Source: Pseudomonas sichuanensis
GTDB lineage: Bacteria > Pseudomonadota > Gammaproteobacteria > Pseudomonadales > Pseudomonadaceae
Length of the DNA: 64,000 bases
Assembly: GCF_003231305.1 (NCBI RefSeq)
Contig: NZ_QKVM01000001.1
Location: forward strand, 1-64,000
Direction of reading: 5' to 3'
Positions 1-8,543 of the stretch are shown in pieces (position 1 is the first letter of the stretch; each line of letters starts with the position of its first letter). Position numbers and translations under genes: made by a program. The notes under the pieces are model-generated. The model worked only from the letters and a program-made list of their open reading frames with translations, was not told the DNA's origin and made no database searches.

Positions 1-40
1 GTTACTTTGGCCGCGGCCGGCGAGGCAAGACCAAAGTAAC
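1..40. repeat. 10-bp perfect inverted repeat at the window edge
   Basis: The first ten bases, GTTACTTTGG, are exactly reverse-complementary to positions 31-40, with a GC-rich 20-base spacer that contains CCGCGGCCGG. No credible coding frame crosses it. It looks like the end of a Pseudomonas intergenic repeat or a transcription terminator belonging to a gene left of the window. The left flank is missing, so the type cannot be decided. Positions 41-188 hold only an AC-rich stretch and the hairpin listed next. Confidence 0.45.
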
Positions 41-130
41 CCGCCGTAAGGGCGGAAAGGTGACTACGCGTCGACATCGCAAATGAATGCGCATACAACT
101 TTCAAAACAAACACCAAAACACCAAACACC

Positions 131-162
131 AAAACGCCAGAAGTCCACATAAACTTCTGGCG
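131..162 (-). terminator. candidate intrinsic terminator of the colRS-distal operon
   Basis: Positions 135-144 and 153-162 form a perfect 10-bp stem (CGCCAGAAGT) around an 8-base loop. On the minus strand the stem is followed by TTTTGGTG, a short T-rich tract. It lies just after the stop codon of the small minus-strand gene that ends at 189, which is where a terminator for that operon would be expected. The T-run is short, so termination may be moderate. Confidence 0.6.
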
Positions 163-188
163 CCTAGATCAAACAACCAAACAACCTA

Positions 189-419
189 TCAACCAAACGG
201 CCGCAGCCCCTGCCTCATCCCAAACAGAAACAGCAACAAATCATGATCCGGTTTAACGGACACCTGCTCGACCTTCGCCTCCCGCGGCAGCGGGCACAAA
301 CCACCCACCTCGGCCTTGCTGAACACCGTCAGCCCCGGCTGCTCCCAGGCAGCCGCAGCCACCGTGGTCACCGCCAGTGCCCCAACAAGAAACAAAGCTC
401 GAGCGATTTCTAGTTTCAT
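189..419 (-). CDS. small exported protein of unknown function
   Basis: This predicts a 76-residue protein. The ATG at 419 overlaps the inaA stop codon as ATGA, so the two are probably translationally coupled. Residues 1 to about 23 form a signal peptide (MKLEIARALFLVGALAVTTV followed by an alanine-rich cleavage region). The mature part is short, with one Cys-Pro pair (GLCPLP) and a hydrophobic patch LLLFLFGM near the C-terminus. I do not recognise a family. The position at the end of the ColR-linked methyltransferase-inaA operon suggests an envelope role, but this is inference only. An upstream in-frame start at 482 is unlikely because it would lie inside inaA and hide the signal peptide. Confidence 0.6.
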   Translation of the reverse strand: MKLEIARALFLVGALAVTTVAAAAWEQPGLTVFSKAEVGGLCPLPREAKVEQVSVKPDHDLLLFLFGMRQGLRPFG

Positions 420-1117
420 TGCTCTAACCCTTTGACCGCGCTGCCAAACGCCATCTGGTAAAAATAGAGCAAGGTCTGCCATTCCGCGTCAGTGATCGAC
501 GAATGGCGCCGCAACTGACGCAAATCGTTGTACGCCGCGCGTTGGCAGCTGATTCGTCGCCGGCACTTCTCCAGATCGAGCAAGGCCACTTCAGCCCGGG
601 CCTGCTCACCGGTGCCGATCACCTTGACGAACACATGCTTGCCGTAGAGGCAACCATGCTGCCAGTGCCCCAGGTGCATGCGCGCCAGGTTATCGGCAAG
701 GTCCTTGAACACCCGCTCATGGACTGCCTGGGGATAACGCTCACGAGCGCCTTCGCTGTACCAGGTATCCAGGTCGACAAAACCGTCCAACGCTTCGCTT
801 ACCAGCAGCGCACGCCACTGGTGATCGGCATCGCGTTCAGCACCGGCAAACACGATACGCGGCACACGCACACCCAACTGCTCGAAACTGTTCAAGGCAT
901 CGAGTTCACGCAAGACCGTGGGCCGACCGAACGGGTGCAGCAGGCTCCGGTAGATATGGCCAACCTGGCGCTTGGCATACAACAGCTGGCCGCTGGCGTC
1001 GCTGAGGCGTTGCACGCCGCTTTCGCCACCACGCCGCTGGTTGGGTTCCTCGACCCATTCGCCCTGCTGCTGCCAGTAGAAATCAAACTGACCGGACTCA
1101 TTCTGCACTGCCGCCAT
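416..1117 (-). CDS. inaA: InaA-type lipopolysaccharide kinase-family protein
   Basis: This predicts a 233-residue cytoplasmic protein of the InaA/WaaP-like kinase superfamily, whose members phosphorylate lipopolysaccharide core sugars or related envelope substrates. The kinase-like core is visible around residues 150-200: an H-G-C-L-Y-G-K-H segment where a catalytic loop would sit, followed by ALLDLEKCRRR, which resembles the metal-binding DL motif of WaaP-type kinases. The usual catalytic Asp of the first motif is replaced by Gly; as I recall this is normal for InaA proteins. I chose the ATG at 1117, preceded by AAGGGG, over the TTG one codon earlier. It follows the methyltransferase gene by 6 bases, and both lie downstream of a ColR-like site, matching the ColR-controlled gene pair described in P. 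putida. Confidence 0.85.
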   Translation of the reverse strand: MAAVQNESGQFDFYWQQQGEWVEEPNQRRGGESGVQRLSDASGQLLYAKRQVGHIYRSLLHPFGRPTVLRELDALNSFEQLGVRVPRIVFAGAERDADHQWRALLVSEALDGFVDLDTWYSEGARERYPQAVHERVFKDLADNLARMHLGHWQHGCLYGKHVFVKVIGTGEQARAEVALLDLEKCRRRISCQRAAYNDLRQLRRHSSITDAEWQTLLYFYQMAFGSAVKGLEQ

Positions 1118-1123
1118 CAATCA

Positions 1124-1804
1124 CTACCCCTTACGTAAAACGTACACGCGCCACATCGCGTAGAACGGCAGAAAGTCGAGCCGTTCCTGAATTCTGAAAC
1201 CCGCAGCCGTAAATTCTTCTTCTACTGTAGCCGCCGGTAACACAAAGCGGTTCTGGTAGCTGTCCTGCTCAGCTCTGACACTGCGTCGAGCTTCAAGTTT
1301 CTTGCGCCGCCACGCCTTGAAGTTGCCATCCACCCACAGTGACAGAATCACACTGTCACGGCTAACCCTTTGAAATTCAGAGAGAATTGTTTTTCGGTGG
1401 GCGGGGTCACCGATATGGTGGAACAGCCGCATGCAGAAGATGCTGTCTACCGCGTTGTCCGGCAAGTCAATGGCAAAGGCGGAAGTCTGCAAAGGGCGTA
1501 CCCGTGCCACCACCTCTGGCGGTTGTGCTGCACAGGCTGTCTCGATCATCGCTGCGGAATTGTCAGCGCCAATGATCACCCGGTTAGGCTTTTCCGCCAA
1601 CAGGGGCCAAAAACGCCCTGCGCCGCATGGCAGGTCCAGGACCAGGCCTGGCTCGCCGGCCAAGGCCAAGGCATTGCGGGCCATCTGCTCGTCGCGTTTG
1701 TGCGATAGCCGCCTGGCCAAGCCATCCTGGTGTTTGAGGAAGTAGTCGCGGGCATGATCCCGATCGTACTTTTCGGAAAATTCGAGTTTGATGGGGCTAC
1801 GCAT
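1124..1804 (-). CDS. class I SAM-dependent methyltransferase (ColRS-linked)
   Basis: This predicts a 226-residue Rossmann-fold methyltransferase. Motif I is VLDLPCGAGRF at about residues 55-65, followed by the acidic strand end IIGADNS and the later motif SIFCMRLFHHI. The likely substrate is an envelope or lipopolysaccharide component because the gene is co-transcribed with inaA and sits beside colRS, but the substrate cannot be read from sequence. The ATG at 1804 has a good ribosome-binding site (AGGAG, 8 bases upstream). A ColR-like site lies about 70 bases upstream. The equivalent gene in P. putida belongs to the ColR regulon, as I recall. Confidence 0.85.
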   Translation of the reverse strand: MRSPIKLEFSEKYDRDHARDYFLKHQDGLARRLSHKRDEQMARNALALAGEPGLVLDLPCGAGRFWPLLAEKPNRVIIGADNSAAMIETACAAQPPEVVARVRPLQTSAFAIDLPDNAVDSIFCMRLFHHIGDPAHRKTILSEFQRVSRDSVILSLWVDGNFKAWRRKKLEARRSVRAEQDSYQNRFVLPAATVEEEFTAAGFRIQERLDFLPFYAMWRVYVLRKG

Positions 1805-1872
1805 CGAGCATCTCCTGACTCCAATGCGCTCACGTTAGGTAAGTGCGCGTAGGAATCAGGTTATGCAGATGT

Positions 1873-1886
1873 GAAAAAACCGTGAT
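1873..1886 (-). promoter_or_regulatory. ColR-like binding site upstream of the methyltransferase-inaA operon
   Basis: On the minus strand the sequence is ATCACGGTTTTTTC. Against the ColR consensus I recall from P. putida work, (T/C)(T/C)NA(C/G)NN(T/C)TTTTT(C/G), only the first base deviates. It lies about 70 bases before the methyltransferase start and in the gap after colS, so it can drive this operon separately from colRS. Confidence 0.65.
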
Positions 1887-1930
1887 CAAACAGAACAGGT
1901 GTTACAAGACGTTAACCTGGATCCAGAACC

Positions 1931-3241
1931 TTACTGCCCGTCCTGATCCTCATCGACCATCTTGTTACCCTGGCTCAGGTCTACCTGGAAACGGCATCCG
2001 TGGGGCTGCGTGGTACTCAGGGTGACGCGCCAGCCCTGGTCATCGCAGATCCGCTGCACCAACGACAGCCCCAGGCCAAGCCCCTCGCCACGGCGCTCGT
2101 CACCGCGCACGAACGGGCGGAACATCGCTTCGCGCTGCTCCTCCGGGATACCCACCCCGCTGTCCTCGACACTGAACCCGTTGGGCTCCAGGCTCAGGCG
2201 GATATAGCCGCCATCGGTGTAGTGGGCGGCGTTGCGCAACAGGTTGCCCATGACCGATTGCAGGAAGGTGGCGTTGTACAGCGTCGGGCCGGCGCTCACC
2301 CGACCATCGTAGTAAAGGGCCAGGCCTTTCTGTTCGATAGTGTCGCGCCATACGGCGGTCAAATCATCACCCACTTCACGCAAGGTCGCCTGGGCGGCGA
2401 TTGCGCCTTCATCACGTTGCGCGCGAGCCAGCATGAGGAACGTCTTGACCAGCTCGCGCATCTCCTCGGTGGCCCGTGCGATGCGCTCGACCTGGCTGCG
2501 CGCACGGCTGTCCAGGTTGGGGTTTTCAATCAGCAGCTCGCAGGAGGTGGCCAGCACCATCAACGGCGTGCGCAGCTCATGGCTGACGTCGCTGGTAAAC
2601 AGCCGTTCACGGGTCAGCGCATCACGCAGGCGGCCCAGGGTATCGTCGAAGGCCACCGCCAGCTGCCCGACTTCGTCCGCCGCGTAATCCGGCGCCAGCG
2701 GTGGCGCCAGGCCGAGCAACTGGTCGCGATGACGCACCTGTCGAGCCAGGCGGATCACCGGCGCCATCACCCTTCGTGCCAACACCCAGCCGAGGATCAC
2801 CGCCAGCGCCAGGCTGAGCACGAAGCCCACCACCACGACGGCGAACAGCACCCGCTCACGCTCCTCGAAATCGCTCTGGTCCTGCAGCAGCACATAGCGC
2901 CGCCCATCGACGATCTCGACCATCGCGTGATACGACAACTGGTCGCGGAACACCTCGTGGAAGCCCGGTTCCAGATGCCGCAAGTCCTTGGGCAGCTCGA
3001 AGTCATCACGCCCGCCGCTGAAATAGAACAGCTGGTCCGGACGCGGCCGGTGGCTCCAGTCGCTGACACTGTCCATGCGCAACAGACGCTGCAGGTCACC
3101 GCCGAGCACCGAGGAAATCAAGCGTTCCTCGACCAGGTGCACGGTGGCGACAATGCCGAAGGCAAAGGCCCCGGCCACCAACGCACTCATCAACGCAAAG
3201 GCGATGATGATGCGCTGGGCAAGGCTCTGCTTAAACTCCAT
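1931..3241 (-). CDS. colS: sensor histidine kinase ColS
   Basis: This predicts a 436-residue inner-membrane sensor kinase pairing with ColR. Membrane helices lie at about residues 9-31 and 132-154, enclosing a roughly 100-residue periplasmic domain. HAMP follows (about 155-208), then HisKA with His221 in DVSHELRTPL and a HATPase domain (N-box NLLRNAAHY, G-boxes DSGVGI and GLGLGLSL). The periplasmic residues reported as metal-sensing in P. putida ColS, namely His35, Glu38, His95, Glu96, His105 and the ExxE motif Glu126/Glu129, are all present at exactly those numbers. The system responds to excess zinc and iron in P. putida. The ATG at 3241 overlaps the end of colR by 11 bases, so the pair is co-translated. 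Confidence 0.95.
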   Translation of the reverse strand: MEFKQSLAQRIIIAFALMSALVAGAFAFGIVATVHLVEERLISSVLGGDLQRLLRMDSVSDWSHRPRPDQLFYFSGGRDDFELPKDLRHLEPGFHEVFRDQLSYHAMVEIVDGRRYVLLQDQSDFEERERVLFAVVVVGFVLSLALAVILGWVLARRVMAPVIRLARQVRHRDQLLGLAPPLAPDYAADEVGQLAVAFDDTLGRLRDALTRERLFTSDVSHELRTPLMVLATSCELLIENPNLDSRARSQVERIARATEEMRELVKTFLMLARAQRDEGAIAAQATLREVGDDLTAVWRDTIEQKGLALYYDGRVSAGPTLYNATFLQSVMGNLLRNAAHYTDGGYIRLSLEPNGFSVEDSGVGIPEEQREAMFRPFVRGDERRGEGLGLGLSLVQRICDDQGWRVTLSTTQPHGCRFQVDLSQGNKMVDEDQDGQ

Positions 3242-3914
3242 CGCGGCCCTCGGCGAGGCGATAGCCGACGCCATGGACGGTATGCAGCAGGGGTTTGTCG
3301 AACGGTTTGTCGATCACCTGGCGCAGCTGATGGACGTGGCTGCGCAGGCTGTCGCTGTCGGGGCAATCATCGCCCCACAGGGCCTCTTCCAGCACTTCGC
3401 GGCGCAGCACGTGGGGGCTTTTCTGCATCAGCACGGCGAGCAGCTTGAGGCCCACCGGGTTGAGCTTGAGCAGGCGGCCCTGGCGGGTCACTTCGAGCGT
3501 GTCGAGGTCATAGCTCAGGTCGGCCACCTGCAAGGTACGGCGACCGCCGCCCTGGGCACGGCGCAGCACCGCTTCGATGCGCGCGGCCAGTTCGGACAAG
3601 GCGAATGGCTTGAGCAGGTAATCATCGGCACCGGAGCGGAAGCCCTGGAGACGATCATCCAACTGGTCACGGGCGGTCAGCATGATCACCGGGGTATCGC
3701 GGCGGGCATCCTCGCGCAGGCGCTTGCACAGCGTGTAGCCGTCGATGCCGGGGAGCATGATGTCGAGCACGATCAGGTCGTAATGCTCGGTAGCGGCCAG
3801 GTGCAGGCCCGACAGGCCGTCCTGGGCGCAGTCCACCGTGTAGCCTTTCATGCCCAGGTAGTCGGCCAGGTTGGCAAGAATGTCGCGGTTGTCTTCAACC
3901 AAAAGAATACGCAT
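3231..3914 (-). CDS. colR: response regulator ColR
   Basis: This predicts a 227-residue OmpR/PhoB-type response regulator. The receiver domain occupies about residues 1-115, with the acidic pocket Glu7/Asp8, phospho-acceptor Asp51 in LIVLDIMLPG and Lys102 in YLLKPF. A winged-helix DNA-binding domain follows (about 125-225). It is the partner of ColS and controls envelope-maintenance genes; two sites resembling its binding sequence occur in this window, before the PAP2 gene and before the methyltransferase-inaA operon. The start at 3914 has a clear AGGAG ribosome-binding site. The 170-base gap to the divergent PAP2 gene contains one of those sites, which could also affect colR itself. Confidence 0.96.
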   Translation of the reverse strand: MRILLVEDNRDILANLADYLGMKGYTVDCAQDGLSGLHLAATEHYDLIVLDIMLPGIDGYTLCKRLREDARRDTPVIMLTARDQLDDRLQGFRSGADDYLLKPFALSELAARIEAVLRRAQGGGRRTLQVADLSYDLDTLEVTRQGRLLKLNPVGLKLLAVLMQKSPHVLRREVLEEALWGDDCPDSDSLRSHVHQLRQVIDKPFDKPLLHTVHGVGYRLAEGRDGV

Positions 3915-3999
3915 CGGGGTCTCCTGTACCGCGCTTCGCTCGGCGGCAGCTTAAGGCCATCGCCCGCGCTGTGCCAGCCCTCGGGAAAATTCACCAGGC

Positions 4000-4013
4000 T
4001 TTACAGTTTTTTC
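4000..4013 (+). promoter_or_regulatory. ColR-like binding site upstream of the PAP2 gene
   Basis: The sequence TTTACAGTTTTTTC fits the recalled ColR consensus at every constrained position. It lies in the divergent region between colR and the PAP2 phosphatase gene, 72 bases before the latter's ATG. The P. putida homologue of this gene is, as I recall, a direct ColR target. Confidence 0.7.
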
Positions 4014-4084
4014 ACCGAACCTTCACGGACACAGGATAGCGGGCGCCCGACAATGCCCGGTCTTTTTCCACCCCTGGAGCTGTC

Positions 4085-4813
4085 ATGCAGGAAACTATCC
4101 GCCCACGCCCGATCAATCCGTGGCTTTACCTGGGCATCCCTTTCATCACCATCGTCGCGTTGATCCTGCTGGAATGGACATCGGTAGACATGGACCTGGC
4201 CAACCTGTTCTTCGACCGGGCTGCCGGGGAGTTCATCGGCCGCCATAGCTACCTGCTGGAAACCATCCTGCACGACCGGGTCAAACAGGTGGTGATCGCC
4301 TTGAGCCTGGTGGCGGTCGCAGCGTTCATCGCCAGCTTCTTCTGGCAACGCCTGTTCGGCTGGCGCCGTGAACTGGGCTGCCTGGTGCTGGCGCTGAGCC
4401 TGTCCACAGCCTTCGTCACCCCGCTCAAGCAACTGACCCAGGTACAGTGCCCGTGGAGCCTGAGCCAGTTCGGCGGCAGCGAAACCTACAGCAAGCTCCT
4501 CGAACCACGCCCGGCTACCGACAAGGCTGGCCTGTGCTGGCCGGGTGGCCATGCGGCGACCGGGTTCTGCCTGTTCGCGCTGTTCTTCGTGCTGCGCGAT
4601 CGCCGGCCGCGCCTGGCCAAGGCGGCGCTGGGGCTGGCGTTTGTGGCAGGGTCGGTGCTGTCGGTGGGCAGGATGATGCAGGGTGCGCACTTTCTCTCGC
4701 ACAACATCTGGACAGCGGTGTTCTGCTGGCTGATCGGGTTGGGGTGCTATTACCTGGTGCTGTATCGCCGGGGGATGGCGACGGCACCGGTGGCTCAACG
4801 CAGCGTTGCCTAA
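4085..4813 (+). CDS. PAP2-family membrane phosphatase, variant active site
   Basis: This predicts a 242-residue integral membrane protein with about five helices (first at residues 14-31), probably a lipid or polyprenyl phosphatase acting at the periplasmic face. The PAP2 signatures are present but modified. Motif 1 reads Lys115-x6-Cys122-Pro123 (Cys where Arg is usual). Motif 2 is PGGH at 153-156. Motif 3 reads Gly195-Arg196-x5-His202-x3-His206 (final Asp replaced by His). The catalytic histidines are therefore present. Start ATG 4085 has GGAG five bases upstream. The ColR-like site in its promoter suggests it works in the ColRS envelope-stress response; the substrate is unknown. Confidence 0.85.
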   Translation: MQETIRPRPINPWLYLGIPFITIVALILLEWTSVDMDLANLFFDRAAGEFIGRHSYLLETILHDRVKQVVIALSLVAVAAFIASFFWQRLFGWRRELGCLVLALSLSTAFVTPLKQLTQVQCPWSLSQFGGSETYSKLLEPRPATDKAGLCWPGGHAATGFCLFALFFVLRDRRPRLAKAALGLAFVAGSVLSVGRMMQGAHFLSHNIWTAVFCWLIGLGCYYLVLYRRGMATAPVAQRSVA

Positions 4814-4833
4814 TGACGGGGCCGCTGCGCGCC

Positions 4834-4907
4834 CCATCGCCGGCAAGCCGGCTTCCACAGGGTCGATATCTGCGCGGTCCGTGTGGGAGCCGGCTTGCCG
4901 GCGATGG
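4834..4907. repeat. REP pair, CGCCGGCAAGCCGGC type
   Basis: Two 26-base arms (4834-4859 and 4882-4907) are inverted copies with one mismatch. The short palindrome GCCGGCAAGCCGGC lies in each arm. The pair sits between the convergent PAP2 and groEL genes and is typical of Pseudomonas REP doublets, which can stabilise mRNA ends or attract gyrase. Confidence 0.85.
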
Positions 4908-4940
4908 GCTGCACAGCAGCCCCAAAGACAGCGACAAACG

Positions 4941-4967
4941 AAAAGCCCCGCACTAGGCGGGGCTTTT
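4941..4967 (-). terminator. bidirectional terminator after groEL
   Basis: The segment AAAAGCCCCG-CACTAGG-CGGGGCTTTT folds into a strong GC stem with A/T runs on both sides. It can therefore end groESL transcripts on the minus strand and PAP2 transcripts on the plus strand. It lies 26 bases past the groEL stop. Confidence 0.9.
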
Positions 4968-4992
4968 CATTACAGCTGGGGGTAAGGCTGGC

Positions 4993-6639
<1,647 letters not shown>

Positions 6640-6681
6640 TTAATCCTTGGAATTCTTTGGAGTAACGGGAAGTCGGGGAAA

Positions 6682-6975
6682 TCAGCCTTCGACAACGGCC
6701 AGGATTTCGTTTTCGGCCATGACCAGCAGGTCTTCGCCATCGACTTTCACGGTGTTGCTGCCCGAGTAAGGGCCGAAAACCACTTTGTCACCCACTTTCA
6801 CGGCCAGCGCGCGAACTTCGCCGTTGTCCAGGATGCGACCGGTGCCGACAGCGACGACTTCGCCGCGGTTCGGTTTTTCAGCGGCCGAACCCGGCAGGAC
6901 GATACCGCCAGCGGTTTTCGATTCTTCTTCGCTGCGACGGATGACGACGCGGTCATGCAGAGGACGAAGCTTCAT
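6682..6975 (-). CDS. groES: 10-kDa co-chaperonin GroES
   Basis: This predicts a 97-residue lid subunit of the GroEL chamber. The start [11 protein letters not shown] at 6975 has a good GGGAGA ribosome-binding site, so the longer frame to 7005 is not used. The mobile-loop region ([22 protein letters not shown]) and the C-terminal [10 protein letters not shown] are standard. It is the first gene of the groES-groEL operon. Confidence 0.99.
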   Translation of the reverse strand: MKLRPLHDRVVIRRSEEESKTAGGIVLPGSAAEKPNRGEVVAVGTGRILDNGEVRALAVKVGDKVVFGPYSGSNTVKVDGEDLLVMAENEILAVVEG

Positions 6976-7123
6976 TGTCGATCTCTCCCAAATAGTGGTT
7001 TTCATCGGCCGGTGTCAGCACCGGCGGGTTGATGCGGTCCGGCGTTGCCGGGAGTGGCCCGCGAAGGGCGAACCACCTGTGTCATGTCTGGTGTCACCAC
7101 CAGAAACCTTGCGGTGACCACAT

Positions 7124-7151
7124 ACATGAGGCCGGCTTATTCGATTACAAG
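7124..7151 (-). promoter_or_regulatory. candidate sigma-32 heat-shock promoter of groESL
   Basis: On the minus strand CTTGTAA (7151-7145), a 13-base spacer and CCTCATGT (7131-7124) match the sigma-32 consensus CTTGAAA-N(11-16)-CCCCATNT with one mismatch in each box. It would give a leader of roughly 140 bases before groES. This is a pattern match, but the position is right for the operon. Confidence 0.6.
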
Positions 7152-7191
7152 GCTTGATACGGAAATTTTTTCATCAGGGGATTCATTGCAA

Positions 7192-7653
7192 TTACTTGTC
7201 GCGGCGCTCGTACTCGCCTTCGATCACATTGGGGCGGTGGCCGGGATCACGGGGCTGGGCCTGGAACGGGTCATCCTGGAACGCCCGCTGGCGCAGGGCC
7301 TGCTCTTCGGCACGGCGGCGCAGCTTGCCGGCCACCAGGCGGCGGGTGAACGGCAGCAGGCACAGCAGGCCCAGCACGTCACTGATGAAGCCCGGCAGCA
7401 GCAGCAGGCCACCACCCACCGCCATCATCAGCCCCTGGAACATTTCTTCGGCGGGCAACTCGCCGCGCTGCAGGCTCTCACGGGCACGCAGGGCGGTCGC
7501 CAGGCCGGCTACGCGCATCACCAGCACACCCAGTGCGGAGCCGGCGATGATCAGCAGCAGCGCCGGGAAGAAACCGATGGCGGCGCTGACCTTGACGAAG
7601 ACGAACAGCTCCAGCACAGGGAAAAGGAGAAACAGCAGTAAAAAGGCACGCAT
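7192..7653 (-). CDS. fxsA: FxsA-family membrane protein
   Basis: This predicts a 153-residue inner-membrane protein of the FxsA family, named after the E. coli suppressor of F exclusion of phage T7; its biochemical role is unknown. Three to four hydrophobic segments occupy residues 1-130 (FLLLFLLFPVLELFVFV near the N-terminus, LLLIIAGSALGVLVM, and GGGLLLLPGFISDVLGLLCLL), followed by a charged cytoplasmic tail (RRRAEEQALRQR...). I chose the ATG at 7653; a GTG directly before it at 7656 is also possible, with GAGGAA upstream. It lies beyond the groESL promoter in the same orientation, as in other pseudomonads. Confidence 0.9.
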   Translation of the reverse strand: MRAFLLLFLLFPVLELFVFVKVSAAIGFFPALLLIIAGSALGVLVMRVAGLATALRARESLQRGELPAEEMFQGLMMAVGGGLLLLPGFISDVLGLLCLLPFTRRLVAGKLRRRAEEQALRQRAFQDDPFQAQPRDPGHRPNVIEGEYERRDK

Positions 7654-7719
7654 CACTAATTCCTCGACGGAAGAACATCTTCCTGTAGGAGCATCAGATG
7701 GATGCGTGCAGGCGTTTTT

Positions 7720-8451
7720 TCAACCCTCTGCGCGCGCCACCGTCGGCCACTGTTCGGCACGGGCCAGCAGCACCAGGGCTTCACGGACTTGTGTCGGGTT
7801 ATTACAAGTTGTTGGGAAGGCCAGCCAGTACACCGCCTGGCCGATGCGCAGGTGCATGCCTTCGCTGTCGATGCCGACCATTTCAGCCGCTGTCGTGCTC
7901 GGCAGGCCGCTCAGCGCGACATAGTGGGCGATCGCTTTGGCATGGTCGCTGTTCATGTGTTCGATCATGCTCGCTTCGCCAGCGCCGGCAAAGGGGTTGG
8001 CCAGGGTAACCTGGTCGAGCCAGTGAATCGCGCCGAAACCACCGATGTAGCGGTGGCGCACCGGCAGCAGCACCCAGAAGTCGAAATCGTGGGCCTTGTG
8101 GTAGTTCGCCGACTCCGGGAAATAGCGGTAGTAGCGCGCGGCGGCCGCTTCGATGGCCGCTTCGTCGCTGAGCTTGTGCGCCTCGGCCATCACCGTCAGG
8201 CGCCCGACTGCCTGCACGTCCTCGGCCTCACGTTCGCCCACCAGCAGCGAACACTTGGGGTCCTTCTGCAGGTTGTGGGTGTGCTGGGCGATACGGCTGA
8301 TAAGAATGATGGGGTGCCCATCGGCGTCCAGGCAGTAGGGGACCACCGAACCGAACGGGAAGCCCGGCATCGACTTGGAATGGGTGGAGAGCACGCCACG
8401 GTACTCCTTGAGCAGCAGTTCCCGGGCTGGACGAAGGGCGTTGGTACTCAC
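7720..8451 (-). CDS. HugZ-family heme-utilisation/PNPOx-fold protein
   Basis: This predicts a 243-residue protein with an N-terminal split-barrel of the pyridoxamine-phosphate-oxidase fold (about residues 1-150) and a C-terminal DUF2470 domain (about 160-240). The latter contains MIEHMNSDHAKAIAHY with histidines of the kind used for heme contacts. HugZ proteins in other bacteria bind and degrade heme to obtain iron. I chose the GTG at 8451 because AGGAG lies eight bases upstream; the in-frame ATG further out lacks this. A strong Fur-box candidate sits 36-50 bases upstream, which supports an iron-related role. Heme cleavage by this protein itself is inferred from the family. Confidence 0.8.
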   Translation of the reverse strand: MSTNALRPARELLLKEYRGVLSTHSKSMPGFPFGSVVPYCLDADGHPIILISRIAQHTHNLQKDPKCSLLVGEREAEDVQAVGRLTVMAEAHKLSDEAAIEAAAARYYRYFPESANYHKAHDFDFWVLLPVRHRYIGGFGAIHWLDQVTLANPFAGAGEASMIEHMNSDHAKAIAHYVALSGLPSTTAAEMVGIDSEGMHLRIGQAVYWLAFPTTCNNPTQVREALVLLARAEQWPTVARAEG

Positions 8452-8486
8452 GAAGGGGCTCCTGGCGATGGGCGGGGTGACAGACA

Positions 8487-8501
8487 AGATAAGCATTATC
8501 A
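8487..8501. promoter_or_regulatory. candidate Fur box before the hugZ-like gene
   Basis: AGATAAGCATTATCA matches the 7-1-7 Fur consensus TGATAAT-N-ATTATCA at 12 of 14 positions, including a perfect right half. On the minus strand it overlaps GATAAT, a good -10 hexamer for the hugZ-like gene starting at 8451. Iron-loaded Fur bound here would block that promoter. Confidence 0.65.
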
Positions 8502-8543
8502 CCGCCAGGTGCCAGACAGGCCGGTCGCGCAGCGGCCCGGGGC

